From Nonomuraea sp. PA05 (GTDB taxonomy: Bacteria; Actinomycetota; Actinomycetes; Streptosporangiales; Streptosporangiaceae): DNA of 64,000 nt. The translations under genes were made by a program, and so were the position numbers. Shown here piece by piece: positions 25,126 through 33,014 of this stretch (position 1 is the stretch's first letter; each line of letters starts with the position of its first letter). The stretch covers positions 1-64,000 of the forward strand of contig NZ_VSEY01000027.1 of the NCBI RefSeq assembly GCF_008086045.1, written 5' to 3'. Under the pieces are notes generated by a model. It was not told where the DNA came from. It worked only from the letters and a program-made list of their open reading frames with translations, and searched no databases.

Positions 25126-25605
25126 ATGACGATGTCCTACGAGGACGTGCCCTTCAGCGAGCTGCTCCACCACCCCGCAGCCACTGCCCGGCGCCTTGAC
25201 GCGGTCCGCGCCCTGCGCCTGCGCCGACGCGACGCGGGCGACCTGGCGCTCATCCGCGCCGACCAACTGGAGCAGGACTCCACCGTGGTCGACTTCACCG
25301 CCCGCCTGCTCGCCGGCTTGGTCCGCACCGACAACATCGCCGCACTGCGCCAAGCCCTGCCCGACGCGCTGCCCTGGTCCATCTTCCTCCCCGAGGAAGA
25401 CGTCGAGACGATGCTTCTCGAACTGGTGGACACGGCTCGCGGGGCCGCCGCGCTGGAGAACCTGGCCCCCATCGCGCTGCTGCTGGCGCAGTGGCGGCAC
25501 AGTGCCGAGATCTACGCCGACCCGGCCCTGCACGCCATCCTCACCCGCGAGCCTGAGGGCGACCTGGGCGCTGTCCCCCTACCCGAGGGCGAGACAGCCG
25601 AGTGA
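25126..25605 (+). CDS. Putative antitoxin-like protein of a two-gene module
   Basis: The 159-residue protein opens with YEDVPFSELLHHPAATARRL, then RALRLRRRDAGDLALIRADQ, a pattern like Phd/YefM-type prevent-host-death antitoxins (start segment, hydrophobic core, then Arg-rich strand). The remainder is helical and acidic. It is followed, with a GTGA overlap, by a small basic RelE-like protein. That order (antitoxin then toxin) and the coupling suggest a type II toxin-antitoxin pair. The assignment rests on pattern and context, not on a certain family match. Confidence 0.55.
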   Translation: MTMSYEDVPFSELLHHPAATARRLDAVRALRLRRRDAGDLALIRADQLEQDSTVVDFTARLLAGLVRTDNIAALRQALPDALPWSIFLPEEDVETMLLELVDTARGAAALENLAPIALLLAQWRHSAEIYADPALHAILTREPEGDLGAVPLPEGETAE

Positions 25606-25955
25606 GCCCCAAGCGCGGCGACCGCGCGGCACCACCCCCGGTCGGCGACGAGTTCGACCTGCGCTTCGCCAACGCCGAGGCGGCCAACGGCTGGGACCGC
25701 CTCTCCCGCCACGCGGCAGGCGACCTCCGCCGCGCCTTCGACAAGATCCGCTCCGCCCCGCGCGCCACCGATGACCCGCAACGTCATCACCGCCTCAAGG
25801 GCAAGCTCGGCTCCACGGTCTGGAAGGGGCAGACGCTGGAGTGCTGGCAGTACGAGGTGACCGGCGGGGGCCGCATCTGGTACCTCGTCGACGAAGCCAA
25901 CCGCACCGCCTGGATCACTTACGCAGGCGCGGGACACCCCAAGAGCACCGACTGA
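25602..25955 (+). CDS. Putative RelE/ParE-like toxin
   Basis: The 117-residue protein resembles the RelE fold: a helical front (ANGWDRLSRHAAGDLRRAFD), then HHRLKGKLGSTVWKGQTLEC, then strands WQYEVTGGGRIWYLVDEANR and TAWITYAGAGHPKSTD, ending in the short GHPK tail often seen in such toxins. RelE-type toxins cut mRNA on the ribosome; whether the catalytic residues are all present is not clear. GTG 25602 overlaps the preceding stop. It likely forms a complex with the upstream product. Confidence 0.6.
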   Translation: MSPKRGDRAAPPPVGDEFDLRFANAEAANGWDRLSRHAAGDLRRAFDKIRSAPRATDDPQRHHRLKGKLGSTVWKGQTLECWQYEVTGGGRIWYLVDEANRTAWITYAGAGHPKSTD

Positions 25956-26026
25956 TCACGCTTCTGTCCGCCCTGCGGCGCGCACAAGATCCAGCCGACA
26001 CCCGTATAGGCGAAGCCTGGAACAGA

Positions 26027-26761
26027 ATGGACGATGTGACGACCGCACGCCTGCGCATCGCCCCAGAGCTGAGGATGTTCCTGCCCGCGAGCCGCCGCCA
26101 CGAGTGGCAGGAGGTGACCGCCGACCACACCTCCACGCTCGGCCACCACGTCGAGTCCGTCGGCGTCCCGCTCACGGAGGTCGGCCCCATGCTGCTCGAC
26201 GGCCGGGGCGTGCCACCCTCCCACCTCCTGGTCCCGGGCGACGTGGTGCACGTGCACCCGATCCCCCGCCCCCAGCAACTCCCCGAGGAGCCCCGCTTCC
26301 TCCTGGACGTGCACCTGGGCACGCTGGCCCGGCGTTTGCGCCTGCTCGGCATCGACACCGCCTACCACAACGACATGGACGACCCGGCGCTGGTGGTGCA
26401 GGCCAACGCGGAGCGGCGGGTGCTGCTCACCCAGGACCGCGGCCTGCTGCGGCGCCGTGCGCTGTGGCTCGGTGCGTACGTGCGCGGCTCCGCCCCGGCC
26501 GACCAGCTTCGGGACCTGCTCGAACGCTTCGCCCCGCCGCTGCGTCCGTGGACGCGCTGCACGGCGTGCAACGGGGTGCTGGTGGCGGTCGGCAAGGACG
26601 AGGTCGAGACGCTGCTGGAGGCGGGGACGCGGCGCAGCTACGACGCCTACGGCCGGTGCGCGTCCTGCGGCCAGGTGTACTGGCACGGCGCGCACAGTGG
26701 CCATCTTGAGGAAATCGTACAGTCGGCGCGAGAATGGGCCAACAGCGCCATTTATCGCTAA
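26027..26761 (+). CDS. Mut7-C RNase domain protein with N-terminal ubiquitin-like domain
   Basis: The 244-residue protein has an N-terminal beta-grasp region of ThiS/MoaD type (residues 5-85, with GVPLTEVGPMLLDGRGVPPSH and LVPGDVVHVHPIP). A Mut7-C PIN-like domain follows: FLLDVHLGTLARRLRLLGID with catalytic-type Asp, then DDPALVVQANAERRVLLTQD, then RGLLRRR. It ends with a zinc ribbon CTACNG ... CASCGQVYW. Proteins of this build are predicted ribonucleases; their RNA target is unknown. Start ATG 26027 is chosen; a GTG nine bases later is possible. Confidence 0.85.
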   Translation: MDDVTTARLRIAPELRMFLPASRRHEWQEVTADHTSTLGHHVESVGVPLTEVGPMLLDGRGVPPSHLLVPGDVVHVHPIPRPQQLPEEPRFLLDVHLGTLARRLRLLGIDTAYHNDMDDPALVVQANAERRVLLTQDRGLLRRRALWLGAYVRGSAPADQLRDLLERFAPPLRPWTRCTACNGVLVAVGKDEVETLLEAGTRRSYDAYGRCASCGQVYWHGAHSGHLEEIVQSAREWANSAIYR

Positions 26762-26930
26762 CATCATTCAAGAACTAAAATCGCGTTCTACGCAAAGCCC
26801 TCCTCGCGATTCGGATATACAGCCGGATATCGGCGCCCACGCCCGCACGTCTGACATTTCCGATATTTTGACTGCGCCGCTCGATAGTCGTCGCGGCGTC
26901 ACTCCCTCTTGCTAGGAGGACAAAACGGAA

Positions 26931-27497
26931 ATGCAAGCCAAGCCACGGGATCCCGGCAGTGACGACGGGATCACCCCTGCGAGCGGGGCAAAAAGGCGGA
27001 AAGCTCGTCTCGCCTTCAAGGCGTCCGCGGGGCTGATCGGCACGACCGCGGCCGTGCTGACCATCCTCCCCTTCGTCATCGACGATTCCCCCGGAATCGT
27101 CATCACCGCACCACCGACCGGGCCGGGCGCCATCTCGACGCCCTGCTCCGTCGTCAGGGGTACCGGGACGCCGGCCAACGGGATGGCCCTGGTCGTGGCA
27201 GTGCGGAGAGCCGGGCCGTCACCTCGCCTGCGTACGACGCGGTTCTACAGCGTCGACACGCCCGCCACCCAGGGCCCGTGGGCCGTCACCGTCTCGCTGG
27301 ACGCGGAGGATCCCGACACAGCGGGGCTGTGGTACACCATTTCTACCCTTTTGGTAGAAGCGGCCTGGGTCGAATTCCTGGAGAAAGCGGACAGCATCGC
27401 GGACGGTCCTCTGACAGTCGCGCCCGCGATGCCACCACACGAAGGCTCGATACCTTCCATTGATGTCCAGCGAGGGCCGGGCCACGGCTCCTGCTGA
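26931..27497 (+). CDS. Hypothetical single-pass membrane protein
   Basis: The 188-residue protein has a basic cytosolic head (residues 1-30), one membrane segment (residues 31-48, ASAGLIGTTAAVLTILPFVI) and an outside domain of about 135 residues with no family I recognise. A TAGGAGGA ribosome site lies 11 bases before the ATG. The preceding 169 bases are unusually AT-rich for the window. A TTCTACC/GGTAGAA hairpin lies inside the coding region at 27341-27359. It resembles effector-associated membrane proteins only in layout; no function can be given. Confidence 0.6.
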   Translation: MQAKPRDPGSDDGITPASGAKRRKARLAFKASAGLIGTTAAVLTILPFVIDDSPGIVITAPPTGPGAISTPCSVVRGTGTPANGMALVVAVRRAGPSPRLRTTRFYSVDTPATQGPWAVTVSLDAEDPDTAGLWYTISTLLVEAAWVEFLEKADSIADGPLTVAPAMPPHEGSIPSIDVQRGPGHGSC

Positions 27498-27506
27498 ACG
27501 GACGCT

Positions 27507-27546
27507 GTTTGCCCGGTCTGTGACGATACCCGCCACCCGGGCAAAC
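27507..27546. terminator. Strong hairpin after the hypothetical membrane protein gene
   Basis: GTTTGCCCGG at 27507-27516 pairs perfectly with CCGGGCAAAC at 27537-27546 around a 20-base loop, starting ten bases after the stop codon. No T-run follows, so it would be a U-less actinobacterial-type terminator or an mRNA-stabilising stem. Confidence 0.5.
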
Positions 27547-27575
27547 GGCCGTCAGGGTAACAATAATCCACTACG

Positions 27576-27597
27576 AGGTATAAGACTTCTTATACCT
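27576..27597. promoter_or_regulatory. AT-rich 22-bp perfect palindrome between convergent genes
   Basis: AGGTATAAGA at 27576-27585 and its exact complement at 27588-27597 are separated by CT. The element lies 79 bases after one gene's stop and 52 bases before the other's. It could be a bidirectional terminator or a protein-binding site; it is far richer in A and T than its surroundings. Confidence 0.45.
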
Positions 27598-27648
27598 AAC
27601 TTGTTACGCACCGGAGTCTTGTGAGCACAGATCGGCAGCGTGAAGACT

Positions 27649-27912
27649 TCAGGTCAGGTCGAACTCGTTGGCCTTGGCGCCCTTGAGGAAGGCGGTCCAT
27701 TCGGCGGGGGTGAAGAACAGCTTGGGGCCGTCGGGGTCTTTGGAGTCGCGGACGGCGATCAGTCTGTCGGCCTCCTTGTGGGCGACCTCGACGCAGTTGC
27801 CGTTATCGCCGGAGAAGCTTGACTTCTGCCAGAGTTCGGCAACCTCAACACAGTTGCCGCCATCAGGGCCAGAGAAGCTCGACTTCCGCCAGCGAGCCTG
27901 GCTCAGGTCCAT
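27649..27912 (-). CDS. Protein with duplicated DUF397 motif
   Basis: The 87-residue protein has the DUF397 signature twice. A short copy (WRKSSFSGPDGGNCVEVAEL) is followed by a full one (WQKSSFSGDNGNCVEVA ... VRDSKDPDGPKLFFTPAEW). DUF397 proteins are small actinobacterial partners of DUF5753 HTH regulators, often acting in development or antibiotic control by protein contact. It overlaps the end of the regulator gene by ten bases on the same strand, so the two are co-expressed. Confidence 0.9.
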   Translation of the reverse strand: MDLSQARWRKSSFSGPDGGNCVEVAELWQKSSFSGDNGNCVEVAHKEADRLIAVRDSKDPDGPKLFFTPAEWTAFLKGAKANEFDLT

Positions 27913-28682
27913 CTCTCCTCCATGGCCTTCTTGATCAGGTCTAGAGACATACTCATCGGCAATGCCTCGGTCCGAATGGCCTCAAAATGCTCTGTACCCG
28001 CCCATACGTCCTCGCACTCGCCGGTGGTGATGCCCCGCACTGCGGTGTCCACGTAGAGGACATCATCCCCGTCCTTCATCGTCGCGATCACAAACGCGCC
28101 CAGGAGGCCGGGGTGCACGCCATGCGGGACAAGTTGCAGGCTCAACCGTGGATTGACCACCTCCAGCAGGCGCTGGAGTTGCTCCCTCATGACCTCCGCC
28201 GTCCCAACCGGCCGGTACAGCACCGCTTCATCGAGGATGCACCGCAGCGTTGGCGCGGAGGGGCGCTCACGAGTCAGTATCGCCTGACGTTCCACTCGCG
28301 CGGCGACCGCAGCGTCGTTACCGCGCAGCATCGCGTGGGCATATCGCTCCGTCTGGAGCAGCCCAGGCACCACGAGAGGCTCGTATGTCCGCAAGGCGAC
28401 GGCCACCTGTTCGATCTCGTGCCATCGGCCGAAGTACGAGGGAAAGACTTGCGCCTTGCGCCAGTCGAGCAGCCGGTTCAGAGCGCCACCCGTATCGAGG
28501 ATCTCGTCGCAGCGCTTGGCGAACGCGGAGCTGGCAGGGAGTTGGCCGGTCTCGACGCCACTGATCAGACTTTCACTGAAGTGGACCTTCTCCGACAGTT
28601 GCCCCTGAGTCAGGCCCGCAGCCTTGCGATAGTGCCGTAGCTCTCTGCCCCAAATTGCCTGGGGTGCGTAGAAGTCCGCCAC
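27903..28682 (-). CDS. XRE-family HTH regulator with DUF5753 domain
   Basis: The 259-residue protein has an N-terminal helix-turn-helix (GRELRHYRKAAGLTQGQLSE, KVHFSESLISGVETG) and a DUF5753 domain (VVPGLLQTERYAHAML, ILDEAVLYRPVG, VVPHGVHPG-like segment). This is the WhiJ-type architecture that is very expanded in sporulating actinomycetes. It pairs with the overlapping DUF397 gene and faces, divergently, an ATPase-like gene at 28789, a very common trio. Target genes are unknown. Confidence 0.92.
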   Translation of the reverse strand: MADFYAPQAIWGRELRHYRKAAGLTQGQLSEKVHFSESLISGVETGQLPASSAFAKRCDEILDTGGALNRLLDWRKAQVFPSYFGRWHEIEQVAVALRTYEPLVVPGLLQTERYAHAMLRGNDAAVAARVERQAILTRERPSAPTLRCILDEAVLYRPVGTAEVMREQLQRLLEVVNPRLSLQLVPHGVHPGLLGAFVIATMKDGDDVLYVDTAVRGITTGECEDVWAGTEHFEAIRTEALPMSMSLDLIKKAMEERWT

Positions 28683-28788
28683 CTTGCCCTCCCTCGCCGG
28701 AGTTCAACGCCGCCCACGCGAACTTCAACGTTCACATGTAGCGACTATTTGCCTACTCAAAGTAGCGAAGGATTGGCAGCATGACCAT

Positions 28789-29151
28789 ATGCATTGCAAA
28801 ACTCTCATGGAAGAGTGCTGGATGCCCCGCGACCACAAATGCGTGTCATCCATCCGCCGTTTCATCCGCGACCTGACCACCTCAGAAATCGCCGAACTAC
28901 TCGTTTCCGAACTCACCACCAACGCGCTCCTCCACACCTCCACCCAGGCCATCCGCATCACCGCGACCAGGGACGACCCCTTCCTCACCGTGGAAGTCCA
29001 CGACACGAGTGACACCATCCCGAAAATCACACCGGCCGACCCATCGGCCACCGCCGGAAGAGGTCTCGCCATTGTGCAGAGTCTCGCCCACTCCTGGGGC
29101 TGGAGACCGACCCCGACCGGAAAGGCCGTGTGGTTCCGGCTGCTCACATGA
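28789..29151 (+). CDS. HATPase-domain ATP-binding protein (anti-sigma-like)
   Basis: The 120-residue protein is a stand-alone GHKL ATPase domain as in SpoIIAB/RsbW-type anti-sigma factors. The N box is LLVSELTTNALLHT, the G1-like block EVHDTSDTIPKI, and the G2 box GRGLAIVQSLAHSWGW with GKAVWFRL at the end. Two ATG candidates exist, 28789 and 28807; the latter gives the usual ECWMPRDHKCV opening. It is divergent from the DUF5753 regulator gene and overlaps the next small ORF (ATGA). It may be a partner-switching kinase, but the partner is not evident. Confidence 0.8.
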   Translation: MHCKTLMEECWMPRDHKCVSSIRRFIRDLTTSEIAELLVSELTTNALLHTSTQAIRITATRDDPFLTVEVHDTSDTIPKITPADPSATAGRGLAIVQSLAHSWGWRPTPTGKAVWFRLLT

Positions 29152-29324
29152 AAGCCGCCATTCCCGTCTGGCTGGATCGGGAAAACAACGTGTGGATGGA
29201 CACCGGAGAAAAGGACCCCCATTCCTGCCAGCCCATTATCGAGCTACTGAACGGCCAGGTCAGAGGCCCTCTCGGGCTGATCTCCAAGAAGTTCGGCCCA
29301 CTCCAAGGCTGTGTACGTGCGTAG
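29148..29324 (+). CDS. Small hypothetical protein, 58 residues
   Basis: The ATG overlaps the stop of the ATPase gene. The product (AIPVWLDRENNVWMDTG, then EKDPHSCQPIIELLNGQVRG and PLGLISKKFGPL) has no family I can name. Translational coupling and conserved-looking codon use support it as a real gene that works with the ATPase-like protein. Confidence 0.5.
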   Translation: MKAAIPVWLDRENNVWMDTGEKDPHSCQPIIELLNGQVRGPLGLISKKFGPLQGCVRA

Positions 29325-29333
29325 GGTGTCGGC

Positions 29334-29747
29334 ATGTCGCTGACCCGCATAGTCCTGTCGTCCGGCCGCACGATCGAACTCTCGGAGCTACGACTGTCCT
29401 CCACCTACGACGGCCTGCTGGAGGGCTACCCGTGCAAGCCCGTCAACGACATGGAGATCGCGGCTCTCCTGCGAATCGCCGAGGGCACCTCCCCGGTCCA
29501 CCTGATCCCACCCACCCTCCAGCACCCCGACCAGCCGGCGGGCGCGTTCGGCCCGGTCGAGGTGCTGCCCGCCGTAAGTTGCATCGGCGCCTTCCACTCA
29601 ACGGCAGTCACCCCCGACCACGACCCGGTGCTGTACCGCTCAGCCCTCACCGTCGTGTGGTTCCAGCCCACACCGACCGTCCCGTCCGGCGACAGCGCCC
29701 TCCGTGACCTTCGCTGGGAGGACCTGGCCGAGGACCAGGAGCTCTAA
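29334..29747 (+). CDS. Hypothetical protein, 137 residues
   Basis: The protein opens LTRIVLSSGRTIELSELRLS, then STYDGLLEGYPC, and ends in an acidic tail. It looks cytosolic with mixed strands and helices and no membrane segment. It follows the 58-residue ORF by nine bases and is probably in the same transcript. Its 3' end overlaps the urtE stop region by four bases in the opposite orientation. No function can be assigned. Confidence 0.6.
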   Translation: MSLTRIVLSSGRTIELSELRLSSTYDGLLEGYPCKPVNDMEIAALLRIAEGTSPVHLIPPTLQHPDQPAGAFGPVEVLPAVSCIGAFHSTAVTPDHDPVLYRSALTVVWFQPTPTVPSGDSALRDLRWEDLAEDQEL

Positions 29748-30433
29748 ACGGCCAGCAGCCGCCGTACCTCCTCCTGCTGAAGATCCTCAGCGACCCCGGT
29801 CCGTACGACCTGCCCCGCGTCCAAAATCACGAACGTGTCGGCCAGCCGCAGCGCGATGTCCAGATACTGCTCGACCAGCAACACAGCCAGCCCAGCCGCA
29901 TGCAGCCGCTCGATCGCCGCCTCGATCTCCAGAATGATCGAAGGCTGAATCCCCTCCGTCGGCTCATCCAGGATGAGCATCCGAGGCCGAGTCACCAGCG
30001 CCCGCGCCATGGCGAGCTGCTGCTGCTGCCCACCCGACAGATGCCCGGCGCTCCGCTTGAGCAGCGCCCCCAGCGCCGGAAAAAGATCAAGGGCCTCGTC
30101 GATGACAGACCGGGGCTGCTTGGCCGCCTCCACGGTCACGAGCAGGTTCCCCAAGACCGAGAGCTGCGGGAAGCACTGGTGGCCCTGCGGCACATACCCC
30201 ATCCCGAGCCGCACCCGCTCGTGCGGCTTCATCCGCGTGACGTCCCGGCCGTCGAACGAAACGCTGCCCGCCGTCGCGGGCAGCACCCCCATGACGGTGT
30301 TGAGCAGCGTGGTCTTGCCGACCCCGTTGCGTCCCATGACGCACACGAGCTGCCCTGCCCCGACCTCCAGCGAGACCCCGAACAGCACCCGCGCCCGCCC
30401 GTACCCTGACTCAAGGCCGGTTACCGACAGCAT
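29744..30433 (-). CDS. urtE: Urea ABC transporter ATP-binding subunit UrtE
   Basis: The 229-residue ATPase powers urea import with UrtD through the UrtBC membrane pore. It shows Walker A GRNGVGKTTLL, the signature LSGGQQQQLAMARAL, Walker B MLILDEP and the family GYVPQGHQCFPQLSV block, close to LivF. Its start overlaps the end of urtD by 23 bases. It is the last gene of the urtABCDE operon on the minus strand. Confidence 0.94.
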   Translation of the reverse strand: MLSVTGLESGYGRARVLFGVSLEVGAGQLVCVMGRNGVGKTTLLNTVMGVLPATAGSVSFDGRDVTRMKPHERVRLGMGYVPQGHQCFPQLSVLGNLLVTVEAAKQPRSVIDEALDLFPALGALLKRSAGHLSGGQQQQLAMARALVTRPRMLILDEPTEGIQPSIILEIEAAIERLHAAGLAVLLVEQYLDIALRLADTFVILDAGQVVRTGVAEDLQQEEVRRLLAV

Positions 30434-31163
30434 CCTCGGCCTTCCTCCTCCCCAGGTAGACCTCTTGCACCCGCGGATCGGCGCTGACCTGCTCGACCGA
30501 CCCCTCCACGAGCACCTTGCCCTCGTGCAGAACGGTGACGGTCGAGGCGTGCCTCCGCAGGAACTCCATGTCGTGCTCGACCACGATCACCGTGTGGTCG
30601 TCGGCGATCTGGGTGAGCAGCTCGCCCGTGCGCTCGCGTTCGTCCTTGGACATGCCCGCCACCGGCTCATCCAGGAGCAGCAGTTGGGGCCGCTGCGCCA
30701 GCAGCATGCCGATCTCCAGCCACTGGCGCTGGCCGTGCGAGAGAACGCCCGCTGAACGCTCGGCAAGCTCTTCGAGCCCCGTCCTGCTCAGCGCCTCGGC
30801 GACGGCCTCCGAGACACCCTTGCGGCGGCGGGCCAGCGACCAGAGCGGCTGACGGAAGCTGGCGGCCAGGTCGAGGTTCTCAACCACGGTGAGCTCCTCG
30901 AACACCACCGACGTCTGGAAGGTGCGCCCCACCCCCAGCCGGACGATCTGGTGCTCCTTCCTGCCGACCAGATCCAGGCCGCCGAAGCGAACGGTGCCCG
31001 CCGCCGGCCGGGTCAGGCCGGTGATGACGTCGATGAGCGTGGTCTTGCCCGCGCCGTTGGGCCCGATGAGGAAGCGCAGCTCGCCCTCGGGCACGGTGAG
31101 GTCCACGCCGTCGAGCGCGCGGAAGCCGTCGAACACCACCTGTACGTCACGCAGTTCGAGCAC
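30411..31163 (-). CDS. urtD: Urea ABC transporter ATP-binding subunit UrtD
   Basis: The 250-residue LivG-like ATPase has Walker A GPNGAGKTTLIDVITG, signature LSHGQRQWLEIGMLLAQ, Walker B LLLLDEPVAGMS and the H-loop in VVEHDMEFL. The SHGQRQWLEIGM form of the signature is characteristic of UrtD. GTG start at 31163 overlaps the end of urtC. It acts with UrtE on the cytosolic face of the transporter. Confidence 0.94.
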   Translation of the reverse strand: MLELRDVQVVFDGFRALDGVDLTVPEGELRFLIGPNGAGKTTLIDVITGLTRPAAGTVRFGGLDLVGRKEHQIVRLGVGRTFQTSVVFEELTVVENLDLAASFRQPLWSLARRRKGVSEAVAEALSRTGLEELAERSAGVLSHGQRQWLEIGMLLAQRPQLLLLDEPVAGMSKDERERTGELLTQIADDHTVIVVEHDMEFLRRHASTVTVLHEGKVLVEGSVEQVSADPRVQEVYLGRRKAEDAVGNRP

Positions 31164-32169
31164 GGCGCAACCTCCCCACGATCCCGACGATCCCCTTCGG
31201 GGCCAGCGTCATGACCAGGATGAACAGGGCTCCTTGCAGGTAGAGCCAGCCGTCGGCGAACTGCTCGCTGAACGCCGTCTTGGCGTACCCCATGACGACC
31301 GCGCCGAGGACGGCGCCGGCCAGCGCGTGCCGGCCGCCGACGGCCACGGCGACGACGAGCTCCAGTGAGGGCACGACGCCGAGCAGGGCGGGCGAGATGA
31401 TGCCGACGACGGGTACGAACAGTGCGCCCGCGAGCCCCGCCATGCCGGCTGAGATGGCGAAGGTGACGGTCTTGACGAGGGCCGGGTCGTAGCCGAGGAA
31501 GCGCACCCGGTCCTCGCCGTCGCGGACGGCGACGAGCAGGCGGCCGTACCGGCTGTCGACGAGCTGCCTGGTGGCCAGGTACAGGACGCCGAGCACGGAC
31601 GCGACCACCAGGTAGAGGCCGCGCTGGGTGGAGTCCTCGGCGAGGTCCTGGCCGAACAGCTCGAAGAAGTTCGTCATGCCGTTGGTGCCGCCGGTCAGCC
31701 CCTGCTGCCCGACCAGCAGGATGACCATGGCGGCGGCCAGCGCCTGGGTGAGGATCGCGAAGTACGCCCCGCGCACCCGCTGCCGGAACACCAGCGTGCC
31801 GAGGATCACTGCGAGCAGCACGGGCCCGAGCACGGCCATGGCGAGGGCGAAGACGGGGTTGGCGAACGGCATCCACAGCGCGGGCAGGTTCTCCACCCCG
31901 CTCCACACCATGAAGTCGGGCAGCCCGCCTGGCCCGGCCTCCTGCAGTTTGAGGTACATGGCCATGGCGTAGCCGCCGAGCCCGAAGAAGACGCCCTGGC
32001 CGAGGGTGAGCATGCCGCCCTTCCCCCAGGCCAGCCCGATGCCGAGGGCGACGATGGCGTAGCAGAGGTACTTGGCGAGCAGCCCGAGGCGGAACGGCTC
32101 CAGCAGCAGCGGCGCCGCGATCAGCGCGATCACCGCCACGGTGGCGAAGGGCAGGTTCCGTTTGATCAC
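31147..32169 (-). CDS. urtC: Urea ABC transporter permease UrtC
   Basis: The 340-residue LivM-like membrane subunit has about nine hydrophobic segments. Features of UrtC are YAIVALGIGLAWGKGGMLTL with GQGVFFGLGGYAMAMYL, then NGMTNFFELFGQDL and the EAA-like DGEDRVRFLGYDPALVKTVT coupling region. It pairs with UrtB to form the pore. Start ATG 32169 overlaps the urtB stop by four bases. Confidence 0.94.
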   Translation of the reverse strand: MIKRNLPFATVAVIALIAAPLLLEPFRLGLLAKYLCYAIVALGIGLAWGKGGMLTLGQGVFFGLGGYAMAMYLKLQEAGPGGLPDFMVWSGVENLPALWMPFANPVFALAMAVLGPVLLAVILGTLVFRQRVRGAYFAILTQALAAAMVILLVGQQGLTGGTNGMTNFFELFGQDLAEDSTQRGLYLVVASVLGVLYLATRQLVDSRYGRLLVAVRDGEDRVRFLGYDPALVKTVTFAISAGMAGLAGALFVPVVGIISPALLGVVPSLELVVAVAVGGRHALAGAVLGAVVMGYAKTAFSEQFADGWLYLQGALFILVMTLAPKGIVGIVGRLRRARTA

Positions 32170-33014
32170 GTCAGCACCCTCGACCTCAGCACGAACATGC
32201 CCTGCGGCCGGATCTGGAGGAACGCGATGATCACGGCGAAGACGATCACCTTGGCCAGCGAGGCGTCCGACCAGAACTCGGCGTAGGAGTTGAGCAGCCC
32301 CAGCCCGATGGCGGCGAGCACCGCCCCGCGCAACTGGCCGAGCCCGCCCGCCACGACGACGAGGAAGGCGTCCACGATGTAGTACGTCCCGAGCGCCGGC
32401 CCCACGGGCCCGATCAGCGTCAGCGCCACCCCGGCCACCCCGGCGAGACCTGAGCCGATGAAGAACGTCAGCATGTCCACCCGCCCGGTGTCGATCCCGC
32501 TGGTGGCGGCGAGCTGCCGGTTCTGCACGACGGCCTGCGTCCTGCGCCCCAGGCCGGTCCGCGTGAGGTACGCCCAGACCGCGATCACGCCCGCCACCGC
32601 GAGCCCCATGATGAACAGCCGGTTGTAGGGCAGCATGCCGATCCCGCCGGACAGCCAGGACGGCGCGGGCACCTGCACGTTCGGCGCGCCGAACAGGTCG
32701 CGGGCGAGCTGCTGCAGCACCAGGCTGACGCCCCAGGTGAGCAGCAGCGTGTCCAGCGGCCGTCCGTAGAAGTGCCGGATCGCGCCCCGCTCCAGGATGA
32801 GCCCCATGACCCCGGCGACCAGGAACGCCACAGGCAGCGCCAGCACCAGGTCCTGCAGCAGGAACGCGGTGTAGGCCCCAGCCATGATGAACTCGCCGTG
32901 CGCCATGTTGATCACGCCCATCTGCCCGAACGTGAACGTCAGCCCGAGCGCGATCAGCAGCAGCACCGCCCCGATCGACAGCCCGATGGGAAGCTGGTTG
33001 ACGAAGGCCGACAT
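32166..33014 (-). CDS. urtB: Urea ABC transporter permease UrtB
   Basis: The 282-residue LivH-like membrane subunit has about eight hydrophobic segments with the typical FGQMGVINMAHGEFIMAGAY block and RNRQLAATSGIDTGRVDMLT-like coupling region (QNRQLAATSGIDT). The start at ATG 33014 shares one base with the urtA stop; the open frame continues upstream inside urtA but is not conserved. It forms the pore with UrtC. Confidence 0.93.
   Translation of the reverse strand: MSAFVNQLPIGLSIGAVLLLIALGLTFTFGQMGVINMAHGEFIMAGAYTAFLLQDLVLALPVAFLVAGVMGLILERGAIRHFYGRPLDTLLLTWGVSLVLQQLARDLFGAPNVQVPAPSWLSGGIGMLPYNRLFIMGLAVAGVIAVWAYLTRTGLGRRTQAVVQNRQLAATSGIDTGRVDMLTFFIGSGLAGVAGVALTLIGPVGPALGTYYIVDAFLVVVAGGLGQLRGAVLAAIGLGLLNSYAEFWSDASLAKVIVFAVIIAFLQIRPQGMFVLRSRVLT

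Noticed and set aside
26762..26930. tRNA or small RNA gene in the AT-rich gap
   Set aside because: No cloverleaf or strong hairpin could be found; the gap probably holds the promoter of the next gene.
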